In this document: positions 19,996 through 29,201 of the stretch, in pieces
Layout: each line of letters starts with the position of its first letter
How positions within the stretch are numbered: the stretch's first letter is position 1
Source of the DNA: Methylobacterium tardum
GTDB lineage: Bacteria > Pseudomonadota > Alphaproteobacteria > Rhizobiales > Beijerinckiaceae
DNA length: 64,000 nucleotides
Assembly: GCF_023546765.1 (NCBI RefSeq)
Contig: NZ_CP097484.1
Coordinates: 5,886,001 to 5,950,000 of the forward strand
Direction: 5' to 3'
Notes under the pieces: generated by a model
What the model was told of the DNA's origin: nothing
What the model saw: the letters and a program-made list of their open reading frames with translations, nothing else
Databases searched by the model: none
Position numbers and translations under genes: made by a program

Positions 19996-21297
19996 ATGCA
20001 CATCGTCGACCGACGTTTGAACCCGGGCGGCAAGAGCCTCCCCAACCGCCAGCGCTTCCTGCGCCGTGTGAAGGACGTGGCTCAGCGTGCCGTGCGGGAA
20101 TCCGCCCGCGAGAAGGACATCAAGGATCTCGGCAAGGACGGCCGGGTCAGCGTGCCGGCGGACGGCGTGCGCGAGCCGCGCTTCTCCCGCCAGCCCGGCA
20201 CCGGCCTGCAGGACCACATCCTGCCCGGCAACAAGACCTACGTGGAGGGCGACACGATCGAGCGTCCGCCGGGCAGCGGTGGCGGGCGCGGCTCTGGAGA
20301 AGGCGGGGAGGGCGGCGAGAACAGCGAGGACGCGTTCCGCTTCGTGCTCACCCGCGAGGAGTTTCTGGAACTCTTCCTCGAAGACCTGGAACTGCCCGAC
20401 CTCGCCAAGCGCCGCCTCGCGGTGGTGGAGACGGAGGGGCTGCGCCGGGCGGGCTACACGGTGACGGGTTCGCCGGCGAACCTCGCGCTCACCCGCACCC
20501 TGCGCAACTCGATGTCGCGGCGGATCGCCCTCAAGCGCCCGAAGCCCGAGGAGGTCGCGGCCCTGGAAGCGCGGCTCGACGCCCTGCCGGAGGGCGACCC
20601 GGAGCGGCCGGAGCTGGAGCAGGCGCTCCTGAAGCTGCGCGAGCGCGCGAAGCGCATCCCCTACGTCGACCCGATCGACCTACGGTTCCGCCGATTCGAG
20701 CCCTATCCGCGGCCGATCGCGCAAGCGGTGATGTTCTGCCTGATGGACGTGTCCGGCTCGATGACCGAGCACATGAAGGACCTCGCCAAAAGGTTCTACA
20801 TCCTGCTGCACATCTTCCTGACGCGCCGCTACCGGCACGTCGAGATCGTGTTCATCCGCCACACCGATCGGGCGACCGAGGTGGACGAGGAGACGTTCTT
20901 CGGCTCCCGCGAGACCGGCGGCACGTTGGTCTCGTCCGCGCTGGTCGAGATGAAGCGCGTCATCGCCGAGCGCTACGATCCCAACGACTGGAACATCTAC
21001 GCCGCCCAGGCCTCCGACGGCGACAACGTCTCCTCCGACGGGCCGACCTCGACGGAGCTGCTGCGGTCGCACATCCTGCCGGCCTGCCAGCACTTCGCCT
21101 ATCTGGAGGTCGGCGACGAGAACGGCCCGCGCGCCGGCTTCGTCGAGCACCGCACCACCCTGTGGCGGACCTACGAGGCGATCGCCAAGGCCGGCGGGCC
21201 GATCGCGATGCGCAAGGTCAACCATCGGCGGGAGATCTACCCGGTGTTCCGCGAGCTGTTCGGCCGCAAGGACGCGCGGGCGGAGGCGGAGGGGTGA
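19996..21297 (+). CDS. yhbH: YeaH/YhbH family protein (DUF444)
   Basis: 433 residues, the family size. The N-terminus (MHIVDRRLNPGGKSLPNRQRFLRR) is that of YeaH/YhbH proteins. A Gly-rich linker follows at about 95-110, then a von Willebrand A-like domain with DVSGS (a MIDAS-type metal site) at 251-255 and QASDGDNVSSDGP near 335. The family is always linked to PrkA and SpoVR and is presumed to work with the kinase. A gap of 190 bases separates it from prkA. Confidence 0.94.
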   Translation: MHIVDRRLNPGGKSLPNRQRFLRRVKDVAQRAVRESAREKDIKDLGKDGRVSVPADGVREPRFSRQPGTGLQDHILPGNKTYVEGDTIERPPGSGGGRGSGEGGEGGENSEDAFRFVLTREEFLELFLEDLELPDLAKRRLAVVETEGLRRAGYTVTGSPANLALTRTLRNSMSRRIALKRPKPEEVAALEARLDALPEGDPERPELEQALLKLRERAKRIPYVDPIDLRFRRFEPYPRPIAQAVMFCLMDVSGSMTEHMKDLAKRFYILLHIFLTRRYRHVEIVFIRHTDRATEVDEETFFGSRETGGTLVSSALVEMKRVIAERYDPNDWNIYAAQASDGDNVSSDGPTSTELLRSHILPACQHFAYLEVGDENGPRAGFVEHRTTLWRTYEAIAKAGGPIAMRKVNHRREIYPVFRELFGRKDARAEAEG

Positions 21298-21302
21298 GTT
21301 TG

Positions 21303-21410
21303 TCCCTCCCCCTGTGGGGAGGGATAGGGGTGGGGGTGGTTCAGGTCTGATCGCCGCGGTGCCTTCTGCACCACCCCCGCCCCTGGCCCTCCCCACAGGG
21401 GGAGGGGAGG
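21303..21410. repeat. Dispersed inverted repeat, family C, copy 1
   Basis: About 108 bases between yhbH and spoVR. The left arm contains CCTCCCCCTGTGGGGAGG and GGGGTGGGGGTGG; the right arm contains CCACCCCCGCCCCTG and CCTCCCCACAGGGGGAGG, so the two ends are reverse complements around a 40-base centre ending CTTCTGCACC. A second copy at 39238-39347 shares arms and part of the centre. The element nearly fills the space between two genes of one operon. Confidence 0.85.
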
Positions 21411-21426
21411 ATGTGATGAGGGTTTC

Positions 21427-23003
21427 ATGGTGACCAGCCTGAGCCGATCCACGGTCCGTGCGCCGGCCGTCAAGGTCGATAAACCCCTGTTCACCGGCAA
21501 CGACTGGGATTTCGACACGATCCGGCGGATTCACGACGCCTGCGAGGCGGTGGCCGGGCCGCAGCTCGGCCTGTCCTGGTATCCGAACCAGATCGAGATC
21601 ATCACGGCCGAGCAGATGCTCGACGCCTATGCGTCGATCGGCATGCCGCTGTTCTACAAGCACTGGTCGTTCGGCAAGCACTTCGCCCAGCACGAGGCCG
21701 GCTACCGCCGAGGCCTGATGGGGCTCGCCTACGAGATCGTCATCAACTCCGACCCGTGCATCTCCTACGTGATGGAGGAGAACACGGCGACCATGCAGAC
21801 GCTGGTCATCGCCCACGCCGCGTTCGGCCACAACCACTTCTTCAAGAACAACTATCTGTTCCGGCAGTGGACCGATGCCGAGGGCATCCTCGACTACCTC
21901 GACTTCGCCAAGGGCTTTATCAGCCGCTGCGAGGAGCGCTACGGCCACCGGCGGTGGAGCAGGTGCTCGACGCCGCCCACGCGCTGATGAGCCAGGGTGT
22001 CCATCGCTACCCGCGCAAGAAGCGGCCGGACCTCGCCTCCGAGCAGCGGCGGGAGCGCGAGCGGATCGAGCACGGCGAGCAGATCTACAACGACCTCTGG
22101 CGGACCCTGCCGCAGAAGATCGGCACGGCGCGGCCGGATGCGGCCGCCGAGCGGCGCAAGGCGCTGCTCGAACTGCCGCAGGAGAATATCCTGTACTTCC
22201 TAGAGAAGGCCGCGCCCCGTCTACGCCCCTGGCAGCGGGAGATCCTGCGCATCGTCCGCTTGGTGGCCCAGTATTTCTACCCGCAGCGCCAGACCAAGGT
22301 GATGAACGAGGGCTGCGCCACCTACTGCCACTACCGGATCATGAACGCCCTGTCGGAATCCGGACAGATCACCGAGGCGGCCTATCTCGAGTTCCTGCAG
22401 TCGCACACCAACGTCATCCGGCAGCCGAACTACGACGACCGCTCCTACGGCGGCCACAATCCCTACGCGATCGGCTTCGCGATGATGCAGGACATCGCCC
22501 GCATCACCGAGCAGCCGACCGAGGAGGATCGGGAGTGGTTCCCCGACATCGCCGGCACCGGCGACGCCATGGCGGTGCTGCGCGATTGCTGGGAGAATTA
22601 CCGGGACGAGAGCTTCATCCAGCAGTTCCTGTCGCCCAAGCTGATGCGCGACCTGCGCCTGTTCCACGTGGTCGGCGACCCCGAGGAGCCGGAACTGCGG
22701 GTGGAGGCGATCCACGACGAGCGCGGCTACCGCAAGCTGCGCCGGGCCTTCGCCCGCCAGTACGACGTGGCGTGGCTCGACCCGGATATCGAGGTGGTGG
22801 ATGTGGATCTTGAGGGCGACCGGCGCCTGATCCTGCACCACAAGGCGATCAACAAGATCACCCTCCAGAAGGACGATGCCAAGCGCGTGCTGCAGCACCT
22901 CGCCGACCTCTGGGGCTACGACGTGGTGCTCAAGGAGGTCGAGCCGGCCACCGGCACGGTGCTTGGCGAGATCACCGCCAGTGCGCGGCCGATCTTTTTC
23001 TGA
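21427..23003 (+). CDS. spoVR: SpoVR family protein (frameshifted in this sequence)
   Basis: SpoVR/YcgB proteins accompany PrkA and YhbH; in Bacillus SpoVR affects spore cortex formation and elsewhere the role is unknown. First frame: MVTSLSRSTVRAP to the conserved WYPNQIEIITAEQMLDAYAS, KHWSFGKHF and AHAAFGHNHFFKNN. Second frame: VEQVLDAAHALMSQGVHRYP to the C-terminus, including MNEGCATYCHYRIMN. One missing G at about 21949-21952 (CACCGG-CGGTGG) breaks the gene; restored, it is 525 residues, close to E. coli YcgB. All conserved His/Cys blocks are intact. Likely a homopolymer error. Confidence 0.88.
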
Positions 23004-23089
23004 TGGGCGCTGCGGGAGGAATTCTCCCACCCGCTTCCCCGTCCTGATGCGGCGTCCGGTCAAAGCCCTCGATGGAGGCAGCCCTCTAT

Positions 23090-23178
23090 CATCGCGAGCG
23101 CAGCGAAGTGACCCAGGGTTGCGCGACATCCGTGAACGTAGCGCCGACTGGATTGCTTCGCTCCGCTCGCAAAGACGA
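23090..23178. repeat. Dispersed inverted repeat, family B, copy 1
   Basis: About 90 bases between spoVR and the thioesterase gene. Arms: ATCGCGAGCGCAGCGAAGTG and TTGCTTCGCTCCGCTCGCAA, reverse complements, with ACCCAGGG / CTGGATTG blocks inside. Matching copies occur at 43299-43391 and 47505-47598, with a partial one at 36430-36509. Confidence 0.85.
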
Positions 23179-23269
23179 CATCGGCGGATCGACTGTGATT
23201 TTCCGATGAGGAAGGCGGTTCGAAAGGCCTCGTGATTGCCTTGACGGTACCGCCGTGCTGCATGAGGCG

Positions 23270-23698
23270 ATGACCGCCACGACCCTTACCCTCGCCGAGA
23301 CCAGCGACTTCCTCGACCGCGAATTCCCGCAGATGCAGGCGGGCGGGCGCGCCTACCATCTCGAGGCTGTGGGACCGCTCTCCGCGCGGATGCGGCTGGA
23401 GGCCCACGAGCGCTTCCTGCGCCCCGGCGCGACCGTGTCGGGGCCGGCCATGATGGCGCTCGCCGACTACGCCCTCTATGCGGCGATCCTCGCCAATATC
23501 GGCCCGGTGGCGCTCGCCGTGACGACGGGCCTGAGCTTCAACTTCCTGCGCAAGCCCGCCTCGGGGGATCTCGTTGCGGAATGCCGGCTGCTCAAGCTCG
23601 GCCGGCGGCTCGCCGTCGGTGAGGTGCTGATCACCGCCGCCGGCAGCCCGGACCTCGTCTGCCACGCCACCGGCACCTACTCGATCCCGCCGCGCTGA
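23270..23698 (+). CDS. PaaI-family (hotdog) thioesterase
   Basis: 142 residues from the ATG at 23270; a GTG five codons earlier is the alternative. The hotdog fold of PaaI-type acyl-CoA thioesterases is shown by RPGATVSGPAMMALADYALYAAIL, the long central helix with its Asp, followed by LSFNFLRKPASGDLVAECRLLKLGRRLAVGEV. It should hydrolyse an acyl- or aryl-CoA; the substrate is unknown. Repeat B copy 1 and about 90 bases lie upstream. The next gene is convergent. Confidence 0.88.
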   Translation: MTATTLTLAETSDFLDREFPQMQAGGRAYHLEAVGPLSARMRLEAHERFLRPGATVSGPAMMALADYALYAAILANIGPVALAVTTGLSFNFLRKPASGDLVAECRLLKLGRRLAVGEVLITAAGSPDLVCHATGTYSIPPR

Positions 23699-23728
23699 TG
23701 AGACCCTGCGCTCGCAAGGACGCCCGGA

Positions 23729-24351
23729 TCAGCCGGCCCGCGCCTCGCTGAGCCGGGCGGCGTAGCGGGCGATCAGGTCGACCTCCAGGTTGAGCCGATC
23801 CCCTGCGCGCCGCTCGCCCCAGGTGGTGACCTGGAGGGTGTGGGGGATCAGCAGAACCGAGAACAGGTCGTCCTGAACCGAATTCACCGTGAGCGAGGTG
23901 CCGTCGAGGCAGACCGAGCCCTTCTCGGCGATGAACTTGGCCAGTTCGAAGGCGCCCGCAGGGTGAAGCGCTCGCTGGCACCCCAGGCGTCGGCCGTGAC
24001 GGACTCGCGTTCCACGATCTCGGCGAGGCCATCGACGTGGCCGGTGACCAGATGGCCGCCGAGCTCGTCGCCGATCTTCAGCGAGCGTTCGAGGTTGACC
24101 CGCGTGCCCGCAACCCAGGAGCCCACAGTGGTGCGCGCCAGGGTTTCGGCGGCGGCGTCCACCGCGAAGACGCAGCCGCCCTCGGCCGGCTCCACCGACA
24201 CCGCCGTGAGGCACGGGCCCGCGCAGGCGATCGAGGCGCCGAGCGCGATCGTCGCCGGGTCGTAGGAGGCGCGGATCGCGATCCGGCGCAGGTCGCCCTC
24301 GCCCGCGATCGAGACAACCGTGCCGATGGCGCTGACCAACCCCGTGAACAT
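23729..24351 (-). CDS. ribE: Riboflavin synthase alpha chain (frameshifted in this sequence)
   Basis: Dismutates two 6,7-dimethyl-8-ribityllumazines to riboflavin. The first frame has the hallmark N-terminus MFTGLVSAIGTV, GASIACAGPCLT, SLKIGDELGGHLVTGHVDG (second lumazine-binding repeat junction) up to GASERFTLRAP. The second frame supplies FELAKFIAEKGSVCLDGTSLTVN, FSVLLIPHT and the C-terminus. One base is missing at about 23951; restored, the protein is 207 residues, normal for a two-repeat synthase. The gene starts 3 bases after ribD. A sequence error is likely because riboflavin synthesis is essential without uptake. Confidence 0.88.
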
Positions 24352-24354
24352 CGC

Positions 24355-25464
24355 TTACGTCCTGTTGCGTTCGTAGGTCACGGCCGCGTCGGGCCCGAGC
24401 TGCGACCGCTCGGCCTCGCGGAAGCGGTCGCTCGCCAGCGCCTCCGCCAGCACCGGCCCCAGCGCCGGCAGGCCGCCCGCTGGCCCCAGTTCCACCGGCC
24501 CGGTGACCAGCGTGCAGGCATCGATCAGATCGGCCCGCGCCAGCGCCTCCGCAAGGCGGGGGCCGCCCTCGCTGCACAGGCGCGTCAGGCCACGCTCGCC
24601 GAGATGCGCCAAAGCTGCCGGGAGATCGATCCCGCCGGCCGCGTCCGCCGGCACGGCCGCGACCTCGACGCCCAGGGCCTCCAGGGCGCGCCGCGCATGC
24701 GCCGGGGCCGAGCGGGTGGTGAGCACCAGGGTCGGCGTGTCGCGGGCCGTCCGGGCGAGCACGCTGGCCGGGGACAGCCGCAGATGCGTGTCGAGGACGA
24801 TCCGCAGGGGCGAGCGGGCCGCCAGCCCCGGCAGCCGCACGGTCAGCGACGGGTCGTCGGCGCGGGCGGTGCCGATGCCGATCAGGATCGCGTCCGCATG
24901 GGCCCGCCAGAGATGGACCGCCCCGTCCGCCACCGGCCCGGTGATGCGCAGGCGCTCCGGCCCGGCGGCCGCGCAGAAGCCGTCGCGGGTGCGGGCGAGC
25001 TTCAGGTGCAGGGCCGGCCGGCCGCGGGTCACCCGGGTGATGTGGCCGACATGGTCGCGCGCCGCCGCGTCCCGCAACAGCCCGGTCTCGACCCTGACGC
25101 CGCCGGCCCGCAGCAAGGCGTGGCCGCGGCCCGCCACGCGCGGGTCCGGATCCTCGATCGCGCTGACCACCCGGGCGATCCCCGAAGCCAGGATCGCGTC
25201 GGTGCAGGGCGGCGTGCGGCCGTGATGCGAGCACGGCTCCAGGGTGACGTAGAGGGTTGCGCCGCGGGCGGCGTCGCCCGCGGCGGCGAGCGCCAGAGGC
25301 TCGCCGTGCGGGCGCCCGCCCGGTGCCGTCGCCCCCGTCCCGAGGATCCGCCCCGTCCCGGGCGCGACCAAGACGGCGCCGACCGACGGGTTCGGCCAGG
25401 TGGTGCCGAGCCCGCGTCGGCCCAGCGCCAGGGCGAGGCGCATGAAGTTCGTGTCGTCGCTCAT
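24355..25464 (-). CDS. ribD: Bifunctional diaminohydroxyphosphoribosylaminopyrimidine deaminase / reductase RibD
   Basis: 369 residues in two domains. The N-terminal deaminase (1-145) has the zinc site: PHGEPLAL (HxE, with Gly where most RibD proteins have Ala) and [13 protein letters not shown]. The C-terminal reductase (about 150-369) has the dihydrofolate-reductase-like core with [31 protein letters not shown] and [10 protein letters not shown]. It carries out the second and third steps of riboflavin synthesis. Its ATG overlaps the nrdR stop by four bases, and ribE follows three bases after, so nrdR-ribD-ribE are one transcript. Confidence 0.95.
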   Translation of the reverse strand: MSDDTNFMRLALALGRRGLGTTWPNPSVGAVLVAPGTGRILGTGATAPGGRPHGEPLALAAAGDAARGATLYVTLEPCSHHGRTPPCTDAILASGIARVVSAIEDPDPRVAGRGHALLRAGGVRVETGLLRDAAARDHVGHITRVTRGRPALHLKLARTRDGFCAAAGPERLRITGPVADGAVHLWRAHADAILIGIGTARADDPSLTVRLPGLAARSPLRIVLDTHLRLSPASVLARTARDTPTLVLTTRSAPAHARRALEALGVEVAAVPADAAGGIDLPAALAHLGERGLTRLCSEGGPRLAEALARADLIDACTLVTGPVELGPAGGLPALGPVLAEALASDRFREAERSQLGPDAAVTYERNRT

Positions 25465-25994
25465 GAGCGGCCGGCGCGGCGGCGTCCCGAAGCTTCGGGC
25501 TCCGGCTCGACCTCAGGCTCGGGCGCGACCGCCGGCATCAGGGTGCCGTCGCTCAGCGTGCCGAGCAGGTCCTCGAAGTCCTTGGCCTCGCGGAAATTCT
25601 TGTAGACCGAGGCGAAGCGCACGTAGGCGACGTCGCCGAGACCTTTGAGCCCCGCCATTACCAGCTCGCCGATCGCCTCGGAGGTCACCTCCGGCTCGCC
25701 CGCGCTCTCGAGCTGCCGGGTGATGCCGCTGACCAGCCGCTCGATCCGCTCGGGATCGACGGCGCGCTTGCGCAGAGCCACGTCGATCGAGCGCTGGAGC
25801 TTGTCCCGGTCGAAGGGGACGCGCTTGCCGGAGCGCTTGAGCACCACGACCTCGCGCAGCTGCACCCGCTCGAAGGTTGTGAAGCGGCCGGCGCAATCGG
25901 GGCAGACCCGGCGGCGCCGGATCGCGGCGCCGTCCTCGGAGGGCCGCGAGTCCTTCACCTGGGTCTCGGAGCCGCCGCAATAAGGACACCGCAT
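25461..25994 (-). CDS. nrdR: Transcriptional repressor NrdR
   Basis: 177 residues. The zinc ribbon [10 protein letters not shown]...CPDCAGRF (four Cys) is at the N-terminus, followed by the ATP-cone domain: [21 protein letters not shown] and [22 protein letters not shown]. NrdR senses (d)ATP and represses ribonucleotide reductase genes by binding NrdR boxes. The last 25-30 residues (Pro/Glu-rich, ending RRAGRS) extend beyond the usual 150-residue protein. The glyA-nrdR-rib order is typical of Rhizobiales; a terminator lies between glyA and nrdR. Confidence 0.96.
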   Translation of the reverse strand: MRCPYCGGSETQVKDSRPSEDGAAIRRRRVCPDCAGRFTTFERVQLREVVVLKRSGKRVPFDRDKLQRSIDVALRKRAVDPERIERLVSGITRQLESAGEPEVTSEAIGELVMAGLKGLGDVAYVRFASVYKNFREAKDFEDLLGTLSDGTLMPAVAPEPEVEPEPEASGRRRAGRS

Positions 25995-26013
25995 GGGTTT
26001 CGCACTCGGGCAT

Positions 26014-26052
26014 GGAAACGGCCGCGGACCGGTTGGGTCCGCGGCCGTTTCC
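26014..26052 (-). terminator. Intrinsic terminator between glyA and nrdR
   Basis: A perfect 17-bp inverted repeat (arms 26014-26030 and 26036-26052, loop GGTTG) lies 55 bases after the glyA stop. The arms end in AAAC/GTTT, which puts a short T-run at the hairpin base when read leftward. nrdR starts 20 bases further, so some read-through or a promoter within the hairpin region is needed for nrdR. Confidence 0.75.
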
Positions 26053-26106
26053 TAATCCACTCGGGGGCGGGCCGGAAGGCCGCCCCGCTCGGGCCCCGCT
26101 TGGGCC

Positions 26107-27411
26107 TCAGCCGTAGATCGGGAACCGATCCGTCAGCGCATGGACGCGGCGCTTGACGTCGGCCTCGACCGCGCTGTCACCCGCCTCGCCCTTGGCGGTG
26201 AGCCCGTCCAGCACCTCGGCGATGAAGCCGCCGATCTGCTTGAACTCGGCGACACCGAAGCCGCGGGAGGTGCCGGCCGGGGTGCCGAGCCGGATGCCCG
26301 ACGTGATGGTCGGCTTCTGCGGGTCGAACGGCACGCCGTTCTTGTTGCAGGTGATGTCGGCCCGCGACAGCGCGGCTTCCGCCGCCTTGCCGGTCAGGCC
26401 CTTCCGCTGCAGGTCGACCAGCATCAGGTGGTTGTCGGTGCCGCCCGAAGTGATGTCGTAGCCGCCCGAGATCAGCGTGTCGGCGAGCGCCTTGGCGTTC
26501 TCGACCACCTGGCGGGCGTAGATCTTGAACTCGGGCTTGAGCGCCTCGCCGAAGGCCACGGCCTTGCCGGCGATGACGTGCATCAGCGGGCCGCCCTGAA
26601 GGCCGGGGAAGATCGCCGAGTTGAACTTCTTGGCGAGCGCCTCGTCGTTCGTCAGGATCATGCCGCCGCGCGGGCCGCGGAGCGTCTTGTGGGTCGTGGT
26701 GGTGACCACATGGGCGTGCGGGAACGGCGACGGATGCACGCCCGCCGCGATCAGCCCGGCGAAGTGGGCGGCGTCGACCATGAAGTAGGCGCCGACCGAG
26801 TCGGCGATCTCGCGGAACTTGGCGAAGTCCCAATGGCGCGGGTAGCCCGAGCCGCCGGCGATGATCACCTTCGGCTTGTGCTCCTGCGCGAGCTGGGCGA
26901 CCTGCTCCATGTCGATCCGCTGGTCGTCACGGCGCACCGTGTAGGAGACCGGCTTGAACCACTTGCCCGAGACGTTCGGCGGCGCGCCGTGCGTCAGGTG
27001 GCCGCCGGCCGCGAGGTCGAGGCCGAGGAAGGTGTCGCCGGGCTGCATCAGCGCCAGGAACACGCCCTGGTTGGCCTGGGAGCCCGAATTCGGCTGCACG
27101 TTGGCGAAGCCGCAATCGAACAGGCGCTTGGCGCGCTCGATGGCGAGGTCCTCGGCGATGTCCACGAACTGGCAGCCGCCGTAATAGCGCCGGCCCGGAT
27201 AGCCCTCGGCGTACTTGTTGGTCAGCACCGAGCCCTGCGCCTCCAGCACGGCGCGGGAGACGATGTTCTCCGAGGCGATCAGCTCGATCTCGTGCTGCTG
27301 ACGGCCGAGCTCCTTGGCCACCGCCTCGGCGATCTCGGGATCGGCCTCGGTCAGCGGGGCGGCGAAGAAGCTGTTGGAGAAGTGCTTGTCGGCGGCGGTA
27401 CCGGCGCTCAT
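26107..27411 (-). CDS. glyA: Serine hydroxymethyltransferase
   Basis: 434 residues. A PLP enzyme that interconverts serine and glycine with tetrahydrofolate; in methylotrophs one form also feeds the serine cycle. Markers: [58 protein letters not shown] and [14 protein letters not shown] with the PLP-binding Lys at 242. The N-terminus [20 protein letters not shown] is an extension seen in Methylobacterium-type proteins. Upstream (27412-27600) lies its promoter region; no glycine riboswitch was recognised. Confidence 0.97.
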   Translation of the reverse strand: MSAGTAADKHFSNSFFAAPLTEADPEIAEAVAKELGRQQHEIELIASENIVSRAVLEAQGSVLTNKYAEGYPGRRYYGGCQFVDIAEDLAIERAKRLFDCGFANVQPNSGSQANQGVFLALMQPGDTFLGLDLAAGGHLTHGAPPNVSGKWFKPVSYTVRRDDQRIDMEQVAQLAQEHKPKVIIAGGSGYPRHWDFAKFREIADSVGAYFMVDAAHFAGLIAAGVHPSPFPHAHVVTTTTHKTLRGPRGGMILTNDEALAKKFNSAIFPGLQGGPLMHVIAGKAVAFGEALKPEFKIYARQVVENAKALADTLISGGYDITSGGTDNHLMLVDLQRKGLTGKAAEAALSRADITCNKNGVPFDPQKPTITSGIRLGTPAGTSRGFGVAEFKQIGGFIAEVLDGLTAKGEAGDSAVEADVKRRVHALTDRFPIYG

Positions 27412-27578
27412 GGTCAGCCTCTGTTCTGGTAGGGGCGATGCCCGGCCTTTCGTCGGCGTGCACGGGCGGGCGTTGAAGGTCGGATTCCTACACGCGCGAC
27501 GCGTTCAGGCCAAGCACAGGCATTTTGGGCGCGCACAAAGAATAATTTGTCGCAGGTTGGGTTTGTCCGGACCGTCGG
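27412..27578 (-). other. Upstream region of glyA
   Basis: Leader and promoter region of glyA read leftward. An AT-rich patch (AATAATTTG at about 27541-27549) could be near the promoter. A glycine or SAM riboswitch was looked for by eye and not found. Together with the weak ORF at 27579-27917 it forms a 526-base stretch without a secure gene. Confidence 0.4.
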
Positions 27579-27917
27579 ATGCTCCGGACTGCCGTGGACG
27601 GGTGCATGCCGGCAACCTGGCAAAGCCGCGAGGTCGGGTTCGAGTGCTCGGTCATTCCCCTTTCTGACCTGACGGAAACTTACCCGGAGATCGATTTCGG
27701 GGGCATGGGCTTGCGTCTATGCGTTCTACGTCTCCATGTTTCCGGGCTGCGCCGGTGCCTGGATGGGGCCGCCTGCGTGAACCGATTGGGCGGCATCGCC
27801 TTCGATCCGCAGGAGGGCAGCTTGATCGCTGCCGAGGATGCGATCCGCTCCGCCCACGAAGCCTTGACCAGCCTCGTGCGGGAAGAGGCTCCATCCGGCG
27901 GCGCTCCGGCCGGCTGA
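27579..27917 (+). CDS. Possible small ORF, unrecognised
   Basis: A 112-codon frame between glyA (divergent) and the cupin gene (convergent). The second half, from about 27702 (MGLRLCVLRLHVSGLRRC), has codon use like real genes here and could be a protein of about 70 residues; the first half has poor codon bias. No domain or signal peptide recognised. It may simply be a chance frame in GC-rich DNA. Confidence 0.25.
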   Translation: MLRTAVDGCMPATWQSREVGFECSVIPLSDLTETYPEIDFGGMGLRLCVLRLHVSGLRRCLDGAACVNRLGGIAFDPQEGSLIAAEDAIRSAHEALTSLVREEAPSGGAPAG

Positions 27918-27937
27918 GGCCGATCTCCAGATCTCTG

Positions 27938-28255
27938 TCAGCCCTGCGCCGAGAGGTTCGTCTCGATCAGCACGGTCTCGGTCTCGAACATGGCGGCATG
28001 CCAGGCCCCGGCGGGGAAGTGGAACACGCTGCCGGCGGAGAACGGCTTGCGGCCCTGCTCGGTCTCTAGGACGCCCGACCCCGAGATGACTTGCACGAAC
28101 TGCTCGTGCGCGTGGCTGTGGCGCGCGGCCGAGGTGCCCGCCGGCACCACCACGCGCACGAGGCTCGCGCCCGCGCCCGGAATCGTGCGCTTGGCTACGC
28201 CGTTCTCGGCGACGCTTTCCGCGCACGCGGCCCAGGCGGTCAGGTGGTCGGTCAT
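27938..28255 (-). CDS. Cupin domain-containing protein
   Basis: 105 residues forming a single small cupin barrel. The metal-site motif is RHSHAHEQFVQVISGSG (His-x-His-x-x-Glu arrangement), followed by the second motif FHFPAGAWHAAMFET with its His. The N-terminus starts MTDHLTAWAACAES; the frame is open 35 codons more upstream, but the ATG at 28255 gives the normal size. Small cupins of this kind bind Fe or Mn and serve as isomerases, dioxygenases or sugar-binding proteins; which one applies here is unknown. Confidence 0.85.
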   Translation of the reverse strand: MTDHLTAWAACAESVAENGVAKRTIPGAGASLVRVVVPAGTSAARHSHAHEQFVQVISGSGVLETEQGRKPFSAGSVFHFPAGAWHAAMFETETVLIETNLSAQG

Positions 28256-28331
28256 CGTCGGATCTCCTGCGCGGCAGGACATGCCGTCCGAACCCATCGG
28301 GTCAACGGCATCCTGAGGCCGCGTCCCCGCG

Positions 28332-29087
28332 TCAACCGGCCCCGCCGGACGGCCGACCACGCCGGGGCTTGGGCGCCGCCGGATCGGGGGATGGGGAAGA
28401 GGGTGGGCCCCCTTGAGGCGCCGCGCCGGCCGTCGCGCCGGTCGAGGGCCAGAAGGTCTCGAACAGCTCCTGCATCGCCCGGATGTTGTTTCCCTGGACC
28501 TCCGCGCCGGTGCGCAGCATCTGGTGGAGCATGTCGGAGCCGGCCTCGCCCGCCTTGATCTCGGGAGGCTTGGGGGCTGGCTTCGGAGCGGGCGCCGCCG
28601 CCGTGGGCAGGAATGCCTTCGCCATCTCGGTCCAGGCCGGGCCGAACGGGAAGGGCACGGGCGGGGGTGGCGCGCTCGGCTGGGCGTGGACGGGGGCGGC
28701 CTGCGGCTGGTTGAGCATCACGTGGACGATGCTCGCCACCACGGCGCCCGCCATCATCGGCAGCATCTGGCGCAGGACCTGGGCGCCGACGCCGCTCGTG
28801 GCCGAGGCCTGTTGCAGCACGGCCTGCATGAGCTGCGCCGAGCCGAACATCTGGCCGAGCGCCTCGAGCCCCTGCGGTGCCGCGGGCCGGGCCGCCTCGG
28901 GCAGGCCGAACATCCGGGTGAAGCTGCTCGGGTCCATGCCGACGCTGCGCTGGAGGCCGAGCGTCAGGGCCGGCATCAGCGCCTCGAAGGCGCGGGCCGT
29001 CTGCTCGGTCGTCAGACCGAATTGCTGGGCCATGGCCTGAAGCCCGGCCTCGCCCTGCGCCTGGAACATCTCGAGCGGGTTGAACAT
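28332..29087 (-). CDS. DUF937 domain-containing protein
   Basis: 251 residues. The N-terminal 125 residues match DUF937: MFNPLEMFQAQGEAGLQAMAQQFGLTTEQTARAFEALMPAL, then LRQMLPMMAGAVVASIVHVML. The middle is Pro/Ala-rich linker (two low-complexity blocks) and the C-terminal part has an amphipathic helix GAEVQGNNIRAMQELFETFW before a Pro/Ser/Arg-rich tail. The family's role is unknown; it is sometimes described as YidB-like. No signal peptide. Same strand as the MATE gene that ends at 29202 upstream of it. Confidence 0.85.
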   Translation of the reverse strand: MFNPLEMFQAQGEAGLQAMAQQFGLTTEQTARAFEALMPALTLGLQRSVGMDPSSFTRMFGLPEAARPAAPQGLEALGQMFGSAQLMQAVLQQASATSGVGAQVLRQMLPMMAGAVVASIVHVMLNQPQAAPVHAQPSAPPPPVPFPFGPAWTEMAKAFLPTAAAPAPKPAPKPPEIKAGEAGSDMLHQMLRTGAEVQGNNIRAMQELFETFWPSTGATAGAAPQGGPPSSPSPDPAAPKPRRGRPSGGAG

Positions 29088-29201
29088 GAGGCCTCGATCC
29101 TGACCCGGTCGGACCGGCCGGGACAGGGCATCGTGACCGTTTGCGCAGGGAAATACCAGTTCTGACCCGCGAAACCTGTGTCCGGCCCCCGCGCCCTCAG
29201 C

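Noticed and set aside
27412..27600. Possible riboswitch in the glyA leader
   Set aside because: No tandem glycine-aptamer or SAM-aptamer core sequence could be recognised by eye.
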